A DNA stretch of 64,000 nt from Chrysemys picta bellii (lineage: Eukaryota > Chordata > Testudines > Emydidae), in assembly GCF_011386835.1 (NCBI RefSeq), contig NC_088794.1, forward strand, positions 88,644,009 through 88,708,008, in the 5' to 3' direction. Below are positions 36,430 through 47,628 of the stretch, one piece after another; position 1 is the first letter of the stretch; each line of letters begins with the position of its first letter. The notes beneath the pieces are model-generated. The model saw nothing but the letters and a program-made list of their open reading frames with translations. It was not told the DNA's origin and did no database searches. Position numbers and translations under genes: made by a program.

Positions 36430-36496
36430 TATGGTCTCTTCACCTTTTGGCGTCCATTCCAGGCAATGTACTAGAGGCACTACTGGTTTACAGAGG

Positions 36497-36620
36497 GTAG
36501 GGTGACCAGACAGCAAGTGTGAAAAATCAGGACAGGGGGTGGGGAGTAATAGGAGCCTATATAAGAAAAAGACCCCAAAATCAGGACTGTCCTATAAAAT
36601 CGGGACATCTGGTCACCCTA
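36497..36620. mobile_element. hAT-like MITE (GGTGACCAG family), perfect 8-bp TSD
   Basis: The element begins TAGGGTGACCAGA and ends TCTGGTCACCCTA (13-bp inverted ends). It is flanked by perfect direct repeats ACAGAGGG at 36489-36496 and 36621-36628. Length is 124 bp. A second copy lies at 12426-12545. Confidence 0.9.
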
Positions 36621-37215
36621 ACAGAGGGGGATGTAAAAGCCTAAAATTTTCCTATGGGCTGGCTTGTCCCTCTCCTTCCTGGTGTATGTCTGCCATTTGA
36701 AAACAAAATATTGACACAGCAAAGCAGTATCTCTGAAAGAAATATGGTATCCGTCTCTTGCTCAATGAGACTGTGGGAACCAGCAGGTTCAAGCTTGAGA
36801 GAGGTCATCTTTGAACCTTTGTCTGGACAGGGCCACTTTTCTCTAATCAGTGACACTTTCACAGCTTCAGCACCTACCTTTGGCAGCCACCGCTGGCATC
36901 AGGTGACATAGTTGGCAATGACTGGCTGACCAACAACCAGTCCCTTGCTACTAATGCAGACAAAGGACAGTAGTGCTCCTGGTGTATGCTGATGCTTTGA
37001 CCAATGCTGGCTGCTCAGTTAAGTTGGGCTGAATCCCTCCTTTCCAGCCTGCAGGTCCAGGTCTTCCCTTATCCCTGCCTGCTACAGGGCTCAGCTTGGT
37101 CGGTAGCTGCTCCTGACCAACCAATCCCAGAATCTCACCTCTTTCCTTACAACTCAGAATGGTCCCCTCCCTGGAGTAGAAGGTGAAAATTGCATGCACC
37201 TCCTGGGGGATTGAT

Positions 37216-37252
<37 letters not shown>

Positions 37253-37509
37253 TTCCCCACCATTTGAAGGCAGAGGATGAAAACGGCTTTCTCATCCACC
37301 TTTGTGTGCTCTAGTTGCTGCCTCCTTCCCTGCCCTTTGGGGAGAGAGGGTAAAAATTGGTCCCTTCCCTTCATTTGTATGGGGCAGAAATTGCAGGATT
37401 GCCCCAACCTAGTGTGTGTGTGTATGCAAGAAAATAGCTGGGTGTATGGCTGTGCACATAGGAAAATACAGCTGTCTGAGAACAGAAGAATCATTGGTGC
37501 AGAGACCGC

Positions 37510-37720
37510 AGGTGGCGGGGGGAGGGGGAGGGGGGAGAAGAGAGAGAGAGAGAGAGAGAGGGGCAAGTAGAAGTAATGAGCTGAGAGGGAAATGTTCATA
37601 GAAGAGGAGGAGGAGGCAGAGAGAAACTGGGAAAGGGAGAAGGAGAAATTGAAATAACACAATTAAGAAAGGAGAGAACAAAACATAGAGCACTAGGAGA
37701 TAGAGGGCAAAAAGGAAATA
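37510..37720 (+). repeat. Purine-rich tract with G-runs and (GA)n
   Basis: It starts with G-runs of five to six separated by single A residues, followed by a GA dinucleotide run and then about 150 bp of strongly purine-biased sequence with few pyrimidines. It produces Arg-Glu (plus) and Ser-Leu (minus) chance frames. Confidence 0.85.
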
Positions 37721-37959
37721 AAAGAACAACTTGCTCGTTAACCTTGTTGGAGAACTAGAATAAAGAAATTAATGCTGAAAAAGACAAGAAAAGCTTTAAG
37801 ATTCAGTAGAAGGAAAAAGAAAAGAGAAAAGTGGAGTGATAGAAAAGCTAAGGCAGGAAAATGTAAGGGAGGCATAGTTGCTTTTAAAAATCAGTTTATC
37901 AGAAGTGTAATGCCTAAATACGTGCACACAAATTGGGTAGTATGCTGGAGTAAGGCTGT

Positions 37960-38120
37960 CTACACTACAGACCTTACAGTGGCACAGCCCTACCACTACA
38001 GCTGCACCTCTGTAAGGTCTCCCATGTAACTGTTCTATGCTAACGGGAAAGACCTCTCCTGTCTGCATAATTAAACCAGGAGCAACTCCTGCCGACATAG
38101 CGCTGTCCACACTGGCGTTT
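37960..38120. mobile_element. MITE-like fragment (TGTCTACACTAC family)
   Basis: Left end GGCTGTCTACACTACAG and right words GCTGTCCACACTGGCG resemble the inverted ends of the other TGTCTACACT-type elements. No TSD was seen and the boundaries are approximate. Confidence 0.5.
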
Positions 38121-38330
38121 TGTTGGTGAAACTTATGTTAGTCAGGGAGGGTCCAGTCTCCCATTACCCAGTATATCCCAGGTAATCAGGAAGAGGGCCT
38201 TATCCCACCCTCTGCATTACAGAAAGAGGTTCTCCTCACTGGCATGTTCCAATGGACACACTGTATGGAAGTGGCATCTCAAGATGTCATGGACTTGAAG
38301 AAGAATCATTGCCTCATAAGTAACAGGTCA

Positions 38331-38506
38331 CAGGGCCGGCTCTAGGTTTTTGCCAAGCCCCATGCTCTGCCCAAGCAAAAAAAAAAAAAAAAAGCCACGA
38401 GTGGCCGGAATGCCGCCCAACAAAAAAAGAATGGCCAGAATGCTGCCCCTGGAAATGTGCCGCCCCAAGCATGTGCTTGCTTTGCTGGTGCCTAGAGCTG
38501 GTCCTG
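38331..38506. mobile_element. hAT-like MITE (AGGGCCGGCTC family), reverse of 23667 copy
   Basis: The ends are CAGGGCCGGCTCTAGG and CTAGAGCTGGTCCTG. The flanks ACAGGTCA (38323-38330) and ACAGGTTA (38507-38514) match at 7 of 8 positions. It contains an A-run where the 41357 copy has a T-run, and CCGCCCCAAGCATGTGC where that copy has the complement, so its orientation is opposite. Confidence 0.85.
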
Positions 38507-39524
38507 ACAGGTTATAATGGTTCTGAAACATCCTTGAAAATAGGTCCTATGTTTCCTCAATGAGGGAAGCAAATGAATCAGTTCTGCAATCTATTAACGA
38601 AGGGGTGAGGTAGAGGATCTCTGCCCCAGATACTTAGTGGGGCTTGAGGAGAGAGTCCCTGCCTGGGCTTTTCATGGAGCATCAAGGAAAAGGGGTTTGG
38701 GGAGGGATGGATGGCCCCTGCCTAAGCCCCACCCTCAATTAATGTAGGTGGTCACTTGTAGTGCCCCCCATCTCTCAAACTCCCAGGTACAATTAATTTG
38801 GGCTGCTTGTCCTCCCCCGTAGGATTTTGGCTGCTATCCACTCCGTGTCTCCCAGGCACCCTGCTGTGTGCGCTCCCCACAGAGCTGTCCTCCCAGCTGC
38901 TGTTAGTCTGCCTCCTGCTCCTCTCACACCCTTCTAAGGAACAGAAAGAAGGTGCCCAGTTGCTCAGAGACCAACCTTATTTTCCCAAAAGGGAGGGAGA
39001 GAGGTTGGGAGGAGGGAGTGGAGCCTTCCAGCCTATAAAGAGCCCAGTAGCTCGAGGCCTGCCTCACTTCTTGCTCTCCATCCTTTTTGCTCCTGGACTC
39101 CTTCTCTGGAACCTTCTCTCTGCTCCTTGGGGAAGGGGAGGGGTCTAGAGCTTCCAGAAAAGAGCATCTCTTCTTCCTTTGTCTCAGCCCCAGCAACTGC
39201 AGCTACTGCTCCCTGTCCTTTGGGACACTGCTTGAGAATGCAGCACAGCAGGACAGGTGGCAGAAACCACTGTAATGGGGAGGGGACTGCATACTGTGGC
39301 ACAGATGTGGTGTGGTCTCAATGGCAGATTCTGCTAATGCGAATCCCCTGCAGCTTCCCCTTTCTTTCTCCCCAGATGTATTGGGCAACTCCTTCAGCTA
39401 GATGCTTGGGTGTATTCACTTGCACTACGGTTACTGTCGTTGCTGCTCAGGAACCCCGCAGAGGGTTGCTGATCCCAGCTGCAAACTGAGAACTGCTGTG
39501 GTTCTTGTTCATTTGTGACTCCAT

Positions 39525-39870
39525 TTATAGATTCATAGACTTTATGGCCAGAAGGGACCATCATGACCATCTAGTCTGACCTCCTGCACAATGCAGGCCA
39601 CAGAACCTCACCCACCCACTCCTGTTATTGCTGAGTTACTGAAGTCCTCACATCCTGATTTAAAGACTTCAAGTTACAGAGAATCCACCATTTACACTAA
39701 TTTAAACCTGCAAATGACCTGTGCTCCATGCTCCAGACACCTGGGGAAAAAATTCTTGGTAGTAACTGAGAGCCCTCCCCATCTAATGTCCCATCACAAG
39801 CCATTGGGGATATTTTGCTACAAACAGTCAGAGATCGGTTACGTGACATTGTAGGCAGTCTCATCATGCC
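39525..39870 (-). repeat. CR1 LINE 3' end
   Basis: The plus strand starts ATAGATTCATAGACTTTATGG, GCCAGAAGGGACCATCATGA and CCATCTAGTCTGACCTCCTG. This is the reverse complement of the CR1 terminus with its ATTCTATG-type end repeat. It is 5' truncated and moderately diverged. Confidence 0.85.
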
Positions 39871-41197
39871 ATCCCATTTGATTCAGGCTGGAGATTTCTC
39901 TCACATAGTCAGTGTATTAACTGGGCTTAGGTATGATGAGCCATTCGTGATCCACACAGCCACATCAAAAGATTGAGGGAAGGAGAGGAGAGCTATAGGA
40001 TGTTCTGTTACTTTCCCATTCCTATTTGCTCCCCCTGCTGAGTAATACTCCCAAGTCAAACATGAGTGAGATCTTCCCAATTACTCTTAATTGTCTGAGA
40101 GGGACGCCTTTATTGGAGGACTCGGTGAGGTTGTCCAAAGAGTCACCCCATCTTTTGCCACCTACATTACTGCAGCCACTACATTAATTGCACCCTCATA
40201 AAAAAATCCTGCAGATACCAAGGGGAGAGAAACTTACACACCCACACCCACGCACGTGTGTACACGCATACATACTATGCTATACAAATCATGTCATGGC
40301 TGCTTTCACGAGAACCAGAAGAAAGAAGGAAGGAGAATTTGTCATTTGCTATCTGCAAGCAACTCTGCTAGTCCCAGCAGAGGGTGAGATGCTGAGACCC
40401 CTGGGAGATAACTTCTAGCAAATGTTTTTTCAACCTTCTCATTTCTGCAACAAAAAGCTCTTTTAAGTGAGTGGTCTACTCCTGCTGCCATAGCAGCTTA
40501 CCCTTTACATTGCTGACATTTTCTGGACTGCCTGCCAAATGAGTGCTAAGGGGCGGGTGAGTGTGTGTAATATACATGATATGGGGAGATGCTAGTGACT
40601 GTTTTCCTTAGGTTGGGTATGGCAGAAAATTGAGCCTGCCTTAACAAAGGAGGAATTTAGTTATAATAATTTGCAAGTCACTTTCAGTTGTCAGAGCGAT
40701 TGTGGTAAGTTTCTAGATCTTTGTCATGGGTCGTGTGTGTGCGTGTATGGGAACGCAGAAAATGTTGACAATGGTGCTCTGTGTGTGGGAGGCTGTCCTC
40801 CTGGCAGGGGTTACCGGGAGCATGCCAGGAATCAGCAGTGAACGCTGATTCTGCTCAACAGGGGAAGTTGGTGATCTGAGGCCATTACTAGACCCCAGAG
40901 GAGTCACCCAGTGAAGTGAGGAAGAAGGTAGACAACTGGGGGCACCAACCAGGAAAGAAGTGAACAGTAGTATTCATGCAAAACACAGTCAGATCTGGAG
41001 GTGGCTGGAATTAGCGGAGTACATGTGAGAGGCTAAAAGCTGCTCAAGGATTCTTCTACCTTTGATTAGAGACTTATTAAAGGTGCCATATTCAACCTTA
41101 CAGAGACTATGCTATCTCCCCATTGAAGAAGGTTGAATCAGGGTAGGAGACTGACTTTCTGTGTTCTCAAGATACTCTTCCTCTTCACGTTTTGCAG

Positions 41198-41303
41198 GCT
41201 GCCCAGAAGGGAAGAAAGTAGAATTTATTACCAGCTTACTAGATGCTCTGACTACGGACATGGTACAGGCCATTAACTCAGCTGCACCTGCTGGAGGTGG
41301 GAG
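41198..41303 (+). CDS. SMOC1: SMOC1 coding exon: start of EF-hand (EC) domain (106 nt)
   Basis: Acceptor ...CACGTTTTGCAG, donor GTGAGT, phase 1 in, phase 2 out. It encodes GCPEGKKVEFITSLLDALTT, then DMVQAINSAAPAGGG. This is the first helix region of the extracellular calcium-binding (EC) module shared with SPARC/BM-40. The conserved Cys of GCP is present. It matches recalled mammalian SMOC1 apart from Val for Met and Ala for Thr, both conservative. A hAT-like MITE has inserted only 54 bp downstream of the donor (41357-41559). Confidence 0.96.
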
Positions 41304-41356
41304 GTGAGTCTGGAAAGCGTTCAGACGTGAATGAGACAGCTACAGATCTCCGGAGG

Positions 41357-41559
41357 CAGGGCTGGCTCCAGGCACCAGCTTACCAAGCAGGTGCTTGGGG
41401 CGGCCACTTCGGAGAGGGGCGGCACGTCCAGCTGTTTGGCGGCAATTCGGTGGACGGTCCCTCACTCCTGCTCGTAGCGAAGGACCTCCCGCCGAATTGC
41501 CGCCGCAGATTTTTTTTGTTTGGCTGCTTGGGGCGGCCAAAACCCTGGAGCCGGCCCTG
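41357..41559. mobile_element. hAT-like MITE (AGGGCCGGCTCC family), next to an exon
   Basis: Ends CAGGGCTGGCTCCAGG and CTGGAGCCGGCCCTG, flanked by TCCGGAGG (41349-41356) and TCTGGAGG (41560-41567), 7 of 8 identical. The interior includes an inverted pair, GGCGGCAATTCGG...GACC against GGACC...CCGAATTGCCGCC. It is the most complete copy of this family in the window, lying 54 bp after the 106-nt exon. Confidence 0.87.
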
Positions 41560-42351
41560 TCTGGAGGTGTGTCAAGTGGGGTGGGGGTTTCTTGCTCTGA
41601 ACTAGAGCTCATTCTAATTCTACTGGATACAAGGAGAACTAATGCCACAGCTCCAAACTCTGTTTTGTCACTGTAACCCTGACCACCTGCCCCTGCAAGG
41701 TCAGCACATCCCATTTACAGTGTTTAATGAGAACTCAGTAGGAGGAAGTCACTTTGTCTTTCATCCTCTGGTGCATAAAGAGAGGCCTAATAAAATTCAG
41801 ATCTGTTTATGGAGGTTCTGTGGACTAGTGGCTATAATGGGACTGAGAATCCGAATTCTTGTGTTGCCAACTCTTGCAATTTCAGCTGGGGCTAGAGGCC
41901 CTCTGGCTATGATGTGAGAAGCTCCAGTCCTCTTGCAAATTTCAGCCATGCCCGGAGGCGCTGGAACAATTTTTATAGTGGGGGTGCTGAGATCCATTGA
42001 GCTAAACTGTAAACCTTGTATATAATAGAAACAACTTTAAGCTGGGGGTGTGGCAGCCCCACCAGTACCCTTAGTTCCAGCACCTATGGGGAAAACCCCT
42101 CTGCCTTCCCCATGTCCCCACTTCTTGGGGAAGAACAGCCAATCAAGCTGCTGTGGGAGGTAAGCAGAGTTCTCCCCCTTCTCTTTGGAGACACGAGGCA
42201 TTCTTGGGTGGGGGAGGGGTGAGAGAGAGCAGCCGACACCATTCTCACAGGAGGGGGAAGGAGAGGAGGGAGCAGAAACACCCCAGCAGCTCTGTTCCCC
42301 CTCTTCACCCTCCCCCCCCCGCCACCGAACAATGAGCCATTCCGCTCTTAG

Positions 42352-42353
<2 letters not shown>

Positions 42354-42389
<36 letters not shown>
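42354..42389 (+). repeat. (CT)n microsatellite
   Basis: A CT run of about 36 bp within a C-rich, G/A-biased region. It accounts for overlapping Ser-Leu and Arg-Glu frames. Confidence 0.95.
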
Positions 42390-42390
<1 letters not shown>

Positions 42391-42859
42391 AAAGGGGGAG
42401 AAGGGACCCTACTGTAGTCCCCTCTCCCCAGACCTGGGGGAGAGGGTTGAAGAATCCCTGGAGCTGCAGGAGGAGCAGAGGTGGTGCTGGGGTCAAAGGC
42501 AGAACTGATGTGGGGTGTTGGGAGGTGCCTAGTGACTTGATGGGCTGGGAGAGGGGCAGATGTGGGGCTGGGTGGGGACACAAAATGAATTAACTGGAAT
42601 GTTGGGCTTTGGGGAGAAGCTGGGAGCTCTGTGCCGTCAGGCAGGCAGTGAGGCCTCCTGCAGCTGATGTCAACATCACCTCACTGTGTACATTTGGGAG
42701 AGCTGGCTACACCGTTTAAATTGCCATGTACACATTGGGGGTGGGCAGGGGGAGTTCAGACCTCAAAAGACAGGCCAACCCCCCCAATGCAATCTTTTAA
42801 ATAAATCTCATGATATGTTGAGGGGTGGCTTATGATTTCTGAACTTCTGGGCTTGGCAT

Positions 42860-43050
42860 CACGGGATTCTGTTTCCAGCTCTTCCATGGATGGTGTGTGA
42901 GATGTCAGGCAGCCTTTTAACTTCTTCATGCCTCTGGTTGCACATCTGTAAAGTGGGATAATAACACTGTCCTACCGCACAGAAATGTTGAGGATTAATA
43001 TGTTGGTGTTGGTGAAGTCTTGGTGTATAGAAAGGCAAAGGATTATTATT
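42860..43050 (+). repeat. MIR-type SINE
   Basis: It reads GGGATTCTGTTTCCAGC, then TTTTAACTTCTTCATGCCTC and CATCTGTAAAGTGGGATAAT, then a tail with GGTGTATAGAAAGGCAAAGG and ATTATTATT. Order and spacing fit MIR in the forward direction. Confidence 0.75.
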
Positions 43051-44929
43051 CTGGTTTATGTATGATCTGCTGGATAACACTGAAGTGTTTAATGCCAGCA
43101 GAAAGTGCAGATTGAAGTATTTAGAGGTGTGCAGGACAGACATGCACATATGTGTGTGTTTTATTTAGGGCAGTCATGCTGGCATACCCTATTGCTCCAG
43201 AGAAAGTGAGAGCCATGCATGTGTTTGATGTTGGAGGGTCAATGTGCAAATGTCCCCAACTTTCATCTTTGAAGATACTGAAGGGAGCAGAATGGTCTCT
43301 AATTGCCTGACATAAATATTTGTTTCTGAGGGTTTCACCTTATGCCCAGTTATTCTCAGTATTGGTAGTTGTGCATCAATATCTAGTTAAAGTCCGCTGA
43401 ATCACCGTTGTGGCTGAGGGCCTATGAACTGAATACTGTACAGTTCATCAGGTACCAATATGCCTGGCATATCAGAATGCATACAAACAGAATGAAAAAC
43501 GTTTGTATAGTAGTATAAGTTAAATACGCTAGAGTGGAAACAATCTGTCCCTTCCTAGATATAAGCACTCCAAATGCCAATTTTGGGAAATTTGCATGGT
43601 ACAAAAACAGTGGATGTGGGTAAAGGAAAGCCCTCGAATATTTCATATTTATTTAGCATCCCTTTTGGATTTCTCTGTCAGCACTCTTGCAAATAAAGTT
43701 GACCACAAAGTAGTATTGCAGGGAGGAGAGATGTCCATAAGGACCAACTACCTTTCTAAAAACCTTGCAAGCTTACCTCCTAAGTCCTCAGTGTTGTGTA
43801 TTTCTAACCTTTTAATGGGGCCCTTCTGGCAGCATCCTTCACCATCTTGCTTTTCACAATCTTCATGTTGATTTATTTCAAGCTACAGTGTCAACAGCCA
43901 GTGCGCAAGGGGAAAAAGAAACCTTTCACCAGCCCACTCAAAGTGAGGCAAATTGCTCCACCACCCAAATATTTTGCATGCCTGCAGCCATAATTAAATG
44001 CAAGAAACTCCTCTGGCGTAAACTTCCACATGCACCAGGCCATCTCCAAAGGGAGTGCGTCCAACTTTTCCATTGTACCACACCATCCTGGTGGCATATA
44101 TCTTGCAGAGAAAGCATCTTAGGAATCAGAGACTTTGAAATAAATAATATATTGGTACAATTTTTATTTTGGATCTCTGAGTCTGTAGAGTTAGTGCTGC
44201 AGTCCCTCTGTACAGTCCTCCCGGGGTGGGGGAAATTCTAGTACACTTCAGAAATTTCTAAAAATGACCTCAAATTGTTCTTTTATTCTCTCTAATATTT
44301 TATCTACAAGATCCAACTTCTCACCAGTGCTAGAAATGAAATGTTTGTCCTAGTAGAAAGAGGTGTTCCTAACTCTCGAAAAGGCTAAAACGCTCATTAT
44401 TAGCCCTGACAATTTGTGACATGTTTGGTTTATGAGATACTGGACCAAAACCTTGCCACTGTGCCCATAATAAATGTTAATTTTGCACTTCTCTGACCAG
44501 GCAGGGTACATCTGAGAGGAAAGAAGAAAAATTATGGTGGGTCTGTTTGTTTATTTTTTTAATGTCAGCTGAGGTGATCAAAGTTGTGAGACAAATTGCA
44601 TTTACTGTGTGGCCATCACCACCCATATTATAACTATAGCAGCCAGAATCACTCCAACTAAGCTTGCACAACAGTTTCCATTCTAACACCCTTTTCTGCT
44701 TTCTCATAACTTTACGACACTTTCATCTTTCAGGCTGAAATTTCCAGTGCTTGCTGTCTGCCCAAATAGGCTGTCACTGCCACCCCACTTTTATTTCATT
44801 TTTTTAAGTTTGAGCAAAAATAGCCAATGGTCTGAAGCAAATGTAAAATCATTGCTGATAACATTTCTGGATGACACAAAGATTCGCAGACTGGTACATG
44901 ATCATGAGGATAGGGCAGTCATAATGAGT

Positions 44930-45400
44930 AGAGCTGGGCAGGAAATAGTTTTCTCATCCCGCTGAAATGTTTGAGCTTTCAAAAATGTTCCTGTTCGGTA
45001 TCAGGACCAAACCAAGACCTTTTGAAGTTTTTTGATGTAAAAAGAGACAGAAAGCTAAAAGGTCTGTTTTGGAATACCCAATAGCCCAATGGTTAGGGCA
45101 CTTGCATGGGATTCGGGAGGCCCAGGTTTAAGTCCCAACTCTGCCTGATTCAGACCAAGGATGTGAATCTTGATCTCCCACATCCCAGGTGAGTACCCTG
45201 ACTACTGGGCTGTTGGCTATTCGGAGGGTGGGATCCTCTCTCCATCCTAGACCTGAGAAACTTTTCCCAATGGTAGCTACATGAAAACTGGTGTATGTTC
45301 CCTCAAAGATTTGGTTTCAGGGATTTGGCATTTTCCAAGGAAAAACTGTTTCATTGAAAATTTCCTGATCAACTCTAATAGAGAGTAATTTGTAACAGCC
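44930..45400. repeat. Unassigned repeat containing an inverted tRNA-like pair
   Basis: The outer parts carry the GAGCTGGGCAGGAAATAG and GAAAATTTCCTGATCAACTC words of the repeat at 4096-4500. The inner part has two tRNA-like arms. The left arm (about 45069-45145) reads ATAGCCCAATGGTTAGGGC and CCCAGGTTTAAGTCCC. The right arm (to about 45222) is its reverse complement with about a quarter of bases changed (CACATCCCAGGTGAGTACCC, ACTACTGGGCTGTTGGCTAT). Boundaries are approximate. Confidence 0.6.
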
Positions 45401-47380
45401 CAGAAGTGAATTATGCAAAAGAAATTGTCAAATAAAAGCTTTAAAAATAGGTTTTGTAGTTTATTTTATTCTCCCTGGTTTTTAAGGTTCGTTTGTATTT
45501 ATTATTTCAGGTTTCCCAAGGCCTTGGGGAAGGGCCTTCCCTTCAAATATCTATTTTTTATCACTTGTAAAGCTGCTTGAGAAGCTTGCCAGTGATCACC
45601 ATCTTCCCCCAGACTCTGATCATGACCTTCCATGCCATGCTGTAGACTTCCCCTCCTTACCATTCTGAATTAAAGTGCAGATTGATGAGGTGGTTGTTTG
45701 ATTTTCACTTACCTAAACAGCAGTATCTGCTTTGTAGAAGGATGCTGAGAAGGCTGGAGGGCCCAAAATACGGCAGCCCTTTCTGTCCCCCAGCTGCGCA
45801 ACAGAGGAGATGTCATCCTTGCCCTTTTCAAATGGATCCCTGATACAGAAGAGACCACTAGTCTCTAAAACTATCACCAGTCTTGTTTCAATGTCTTCAG
45901 AAGCTTCACCTATAATGGGATTGAACCTAGGTATTTATACTGCACCCACAACCATAGACCCACACAGGAATCTGAATTTATAATTCACCCAACCTTCCTG
46001 TCACCATTAGGGTGGAGTAAAACAGCATGCTTGGAATCTGGGCTGCACTTCTGGAGGTCGTCTTACAGCAGTAAGCCAGAGGTAGAGCACTAGGCGGCAG
46101 TGCAGCCATGTAATGACTGCCCACCAGCTACTTTCTGGGGAGGGCTGGCTGAGCTACTTCACTCTTGAGAAAGAGACTAAAGTCTTTGCCCAGGTTTAGT
46201 CTTAATCTGTCTTGGCCCCTTCTCTACCCCCACTTGCAGAGGAAAGAAAAGCGGAGGCCACCTCTGGAGGCCATTCAGTTTTTATAGCATCATTCCCTTG
46301 AACGCATTTTGTTTCCTCCTTATTGAGAACTGTTTATTTGCTGCTGTTAGATAGGCAGCATGCGGCGCACAAGACGCTGGTTTTTTTTTTTTAATGGCTC
46401 CACAAAAACAGTGGCTATTTTACTCACCATTCTTCTCTGGTGAAATAATGATTTGAAATTGAAAGCTTCTGGTCCTGACCCCTTGATTTTTCGTCAGTTT
46501 TTCTTTCTCCCTCGCTCTGCTCCTTTTTTCATAGATGCAGAATGTGAACCCACTAGTGTTGCATCGAACCTGCAATGTTGGTGTTTGAAATGAGGCAAAA
46601 CGAGTTTGCCTATTCCTTCTTAATGGATTTGTGGTGTTTGCCTACTGCAGTATTGAATAGTGCCTTAAAACAATGTGAAAAGTTTTAAAAAATGCAGTGA
46701 ATAAAATACATGAGGCAAGATCACATAAACAGACACAGCAAAATTGTCCAAAGACTTTTTCAAATAAATAAATGCATCTTGCATTAAATCAATTCAAAGA
46801 GTTGGATCTTGTTCCTAGTGATTGGGGTCCTCATCATATAAACCACTGTCACATTTGGCACTAATAGTTCCCTTCGCCAGCAGTCTCAGCTGAGAGACCA
46901 AGGACTAAATGGGCCATGAAGACTGAACTGTAGTCTCACTCAAGAGCCCTCTGGGATAAGGCTGAGGCACAGTGCTTGGGAGAAAGTGGTAGGGAAGTTT
47001 GTATTGCTGCTGCCCGGGTGATCCCTGCTTGGTGGATACAGAAAGGATGTCGGTCATTAGGGCAGTCCATCTGCTACCTTTCAGTGGTGCGCAAATTCTT
47101 TGTCTGTTTATGCCTCTCCCAAACCAGTGCTAGTCGATGAAACTTAAGTATAGAGGGAGGAGTTTTGAAACCTGTGATCAGAGGATCATTTACCCAGGGT
47201 ACCTAGCCTACTCTAGAAATAACAGCCTTCCAGACCAGGAATCTGCTTCTCCTGGTCATAGGAGGCAAAATACGATACAGGTTGTCATAAACTGAGAAAG
47301 GGATGTGGCCGGGCAAAAGGCACTTAGTCATTAACAAGAGCATCCCGGTTGTTTGGGGGCCTGTGTATTTTGTTTTCTAG

Positions 47381-47628
47381 GTTCTCTGAGCCGGATCCCA
47401 GCCACACGCTGGAGGAGCGGGTGGTACATTGGTACTTCAGCCAGCTGGACAACAATAGCAGCAGTGACATCAACAAGCGGGAGATGAAGCCCTTTAAGCG
47501 GTATGTGAAGAAGAAAGCCAAGCCCAAGAAATGTGCTCGACGCTTCGCCGACTACTGCGACCTCAACAAAGACAAGTCAATCTCGCTGCAGGAGCTGAAG
47601 GGGTGCTTGGGAGTCAGCAAGGAAGGAG
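47381..47628 (+). CDS. SMOC1: SMOC1 coding exon: paired EF-hands of EC domain (248 nt)
   Basis: Acceptor ...TTTGTTTTCTAG, donor GTGAGC, phase 2 in, phase 1 out. It encodes FSEPDPSHTLEERVVHWYF, then two EF-hand loops. Loop 1 is DNNSSSDINKRE and loop 2 is DLNKDKSISLQE, each 12 residues with Asp first and Glu last, as calcium-binding loops require. Between them is the basic stretch RYVKKKAKPKKCARRF, a candidate heparin/proteoglycan-binding surface with one of the EC cysteines. The NSS in loop 1 is a possible glycosylation sequon. Recalled human SMOC1 matches nearly throughout, with differences such as Asn for Ser in loop 1. It ends in KEG before the tail. Reading through the donor gives a short non-conserved extension, so splicing at 47629 is preferred. 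Confidence 0.97.

Larger units (their letters stand above)
36278..41197 (+). other. SMOC1: SMOC1 intron, 4.9 kb
   Basis: The donor is at 36278 and the acceptor AG at 41196-41197 after CTCTTCACGTTTTGC. It holds TG microsatellites (36401-36429, 37219-37251), a hAT-like MITE with perfect TSD (36497-36620), a purine-rich tract (37510-37720), another MITE-like piece (about 37960-38120), a GGCCGGCTC-family MITE (38331-38506) and a CR1 3' end (39525-39870). Frames at 37.1-37.7 kb are products of the low-complexity tracts. Confidence 0.85.
41304..47380 (+). other. SMOC1: SMOC1 intron, 6.1 kb
   Basis: The donor is at 41304 and the acceptor AG at 47379-47380 (TGTATTTTGTTTTCTAG). It contains a MITE with 8-bp TSD (41357-41559), a CT microsatellite (42354-42389), a MIR copy (about 42860-43050), a repeat with an inverted tRNA-like pair (about 44930-45400) and otherwise unassigned sequence. 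The overlapping C/T-rich frames at 42.1-42.6 kb are low complexity. Confidence 0.85.

Noticed and set aside
37147..37662. 171-codon minus-strand frame with Ser-Leu and Thr-His runs
   Set aside because: It is produced by the GT microsatellite and the purine-rich tract. No protein family was recognised.
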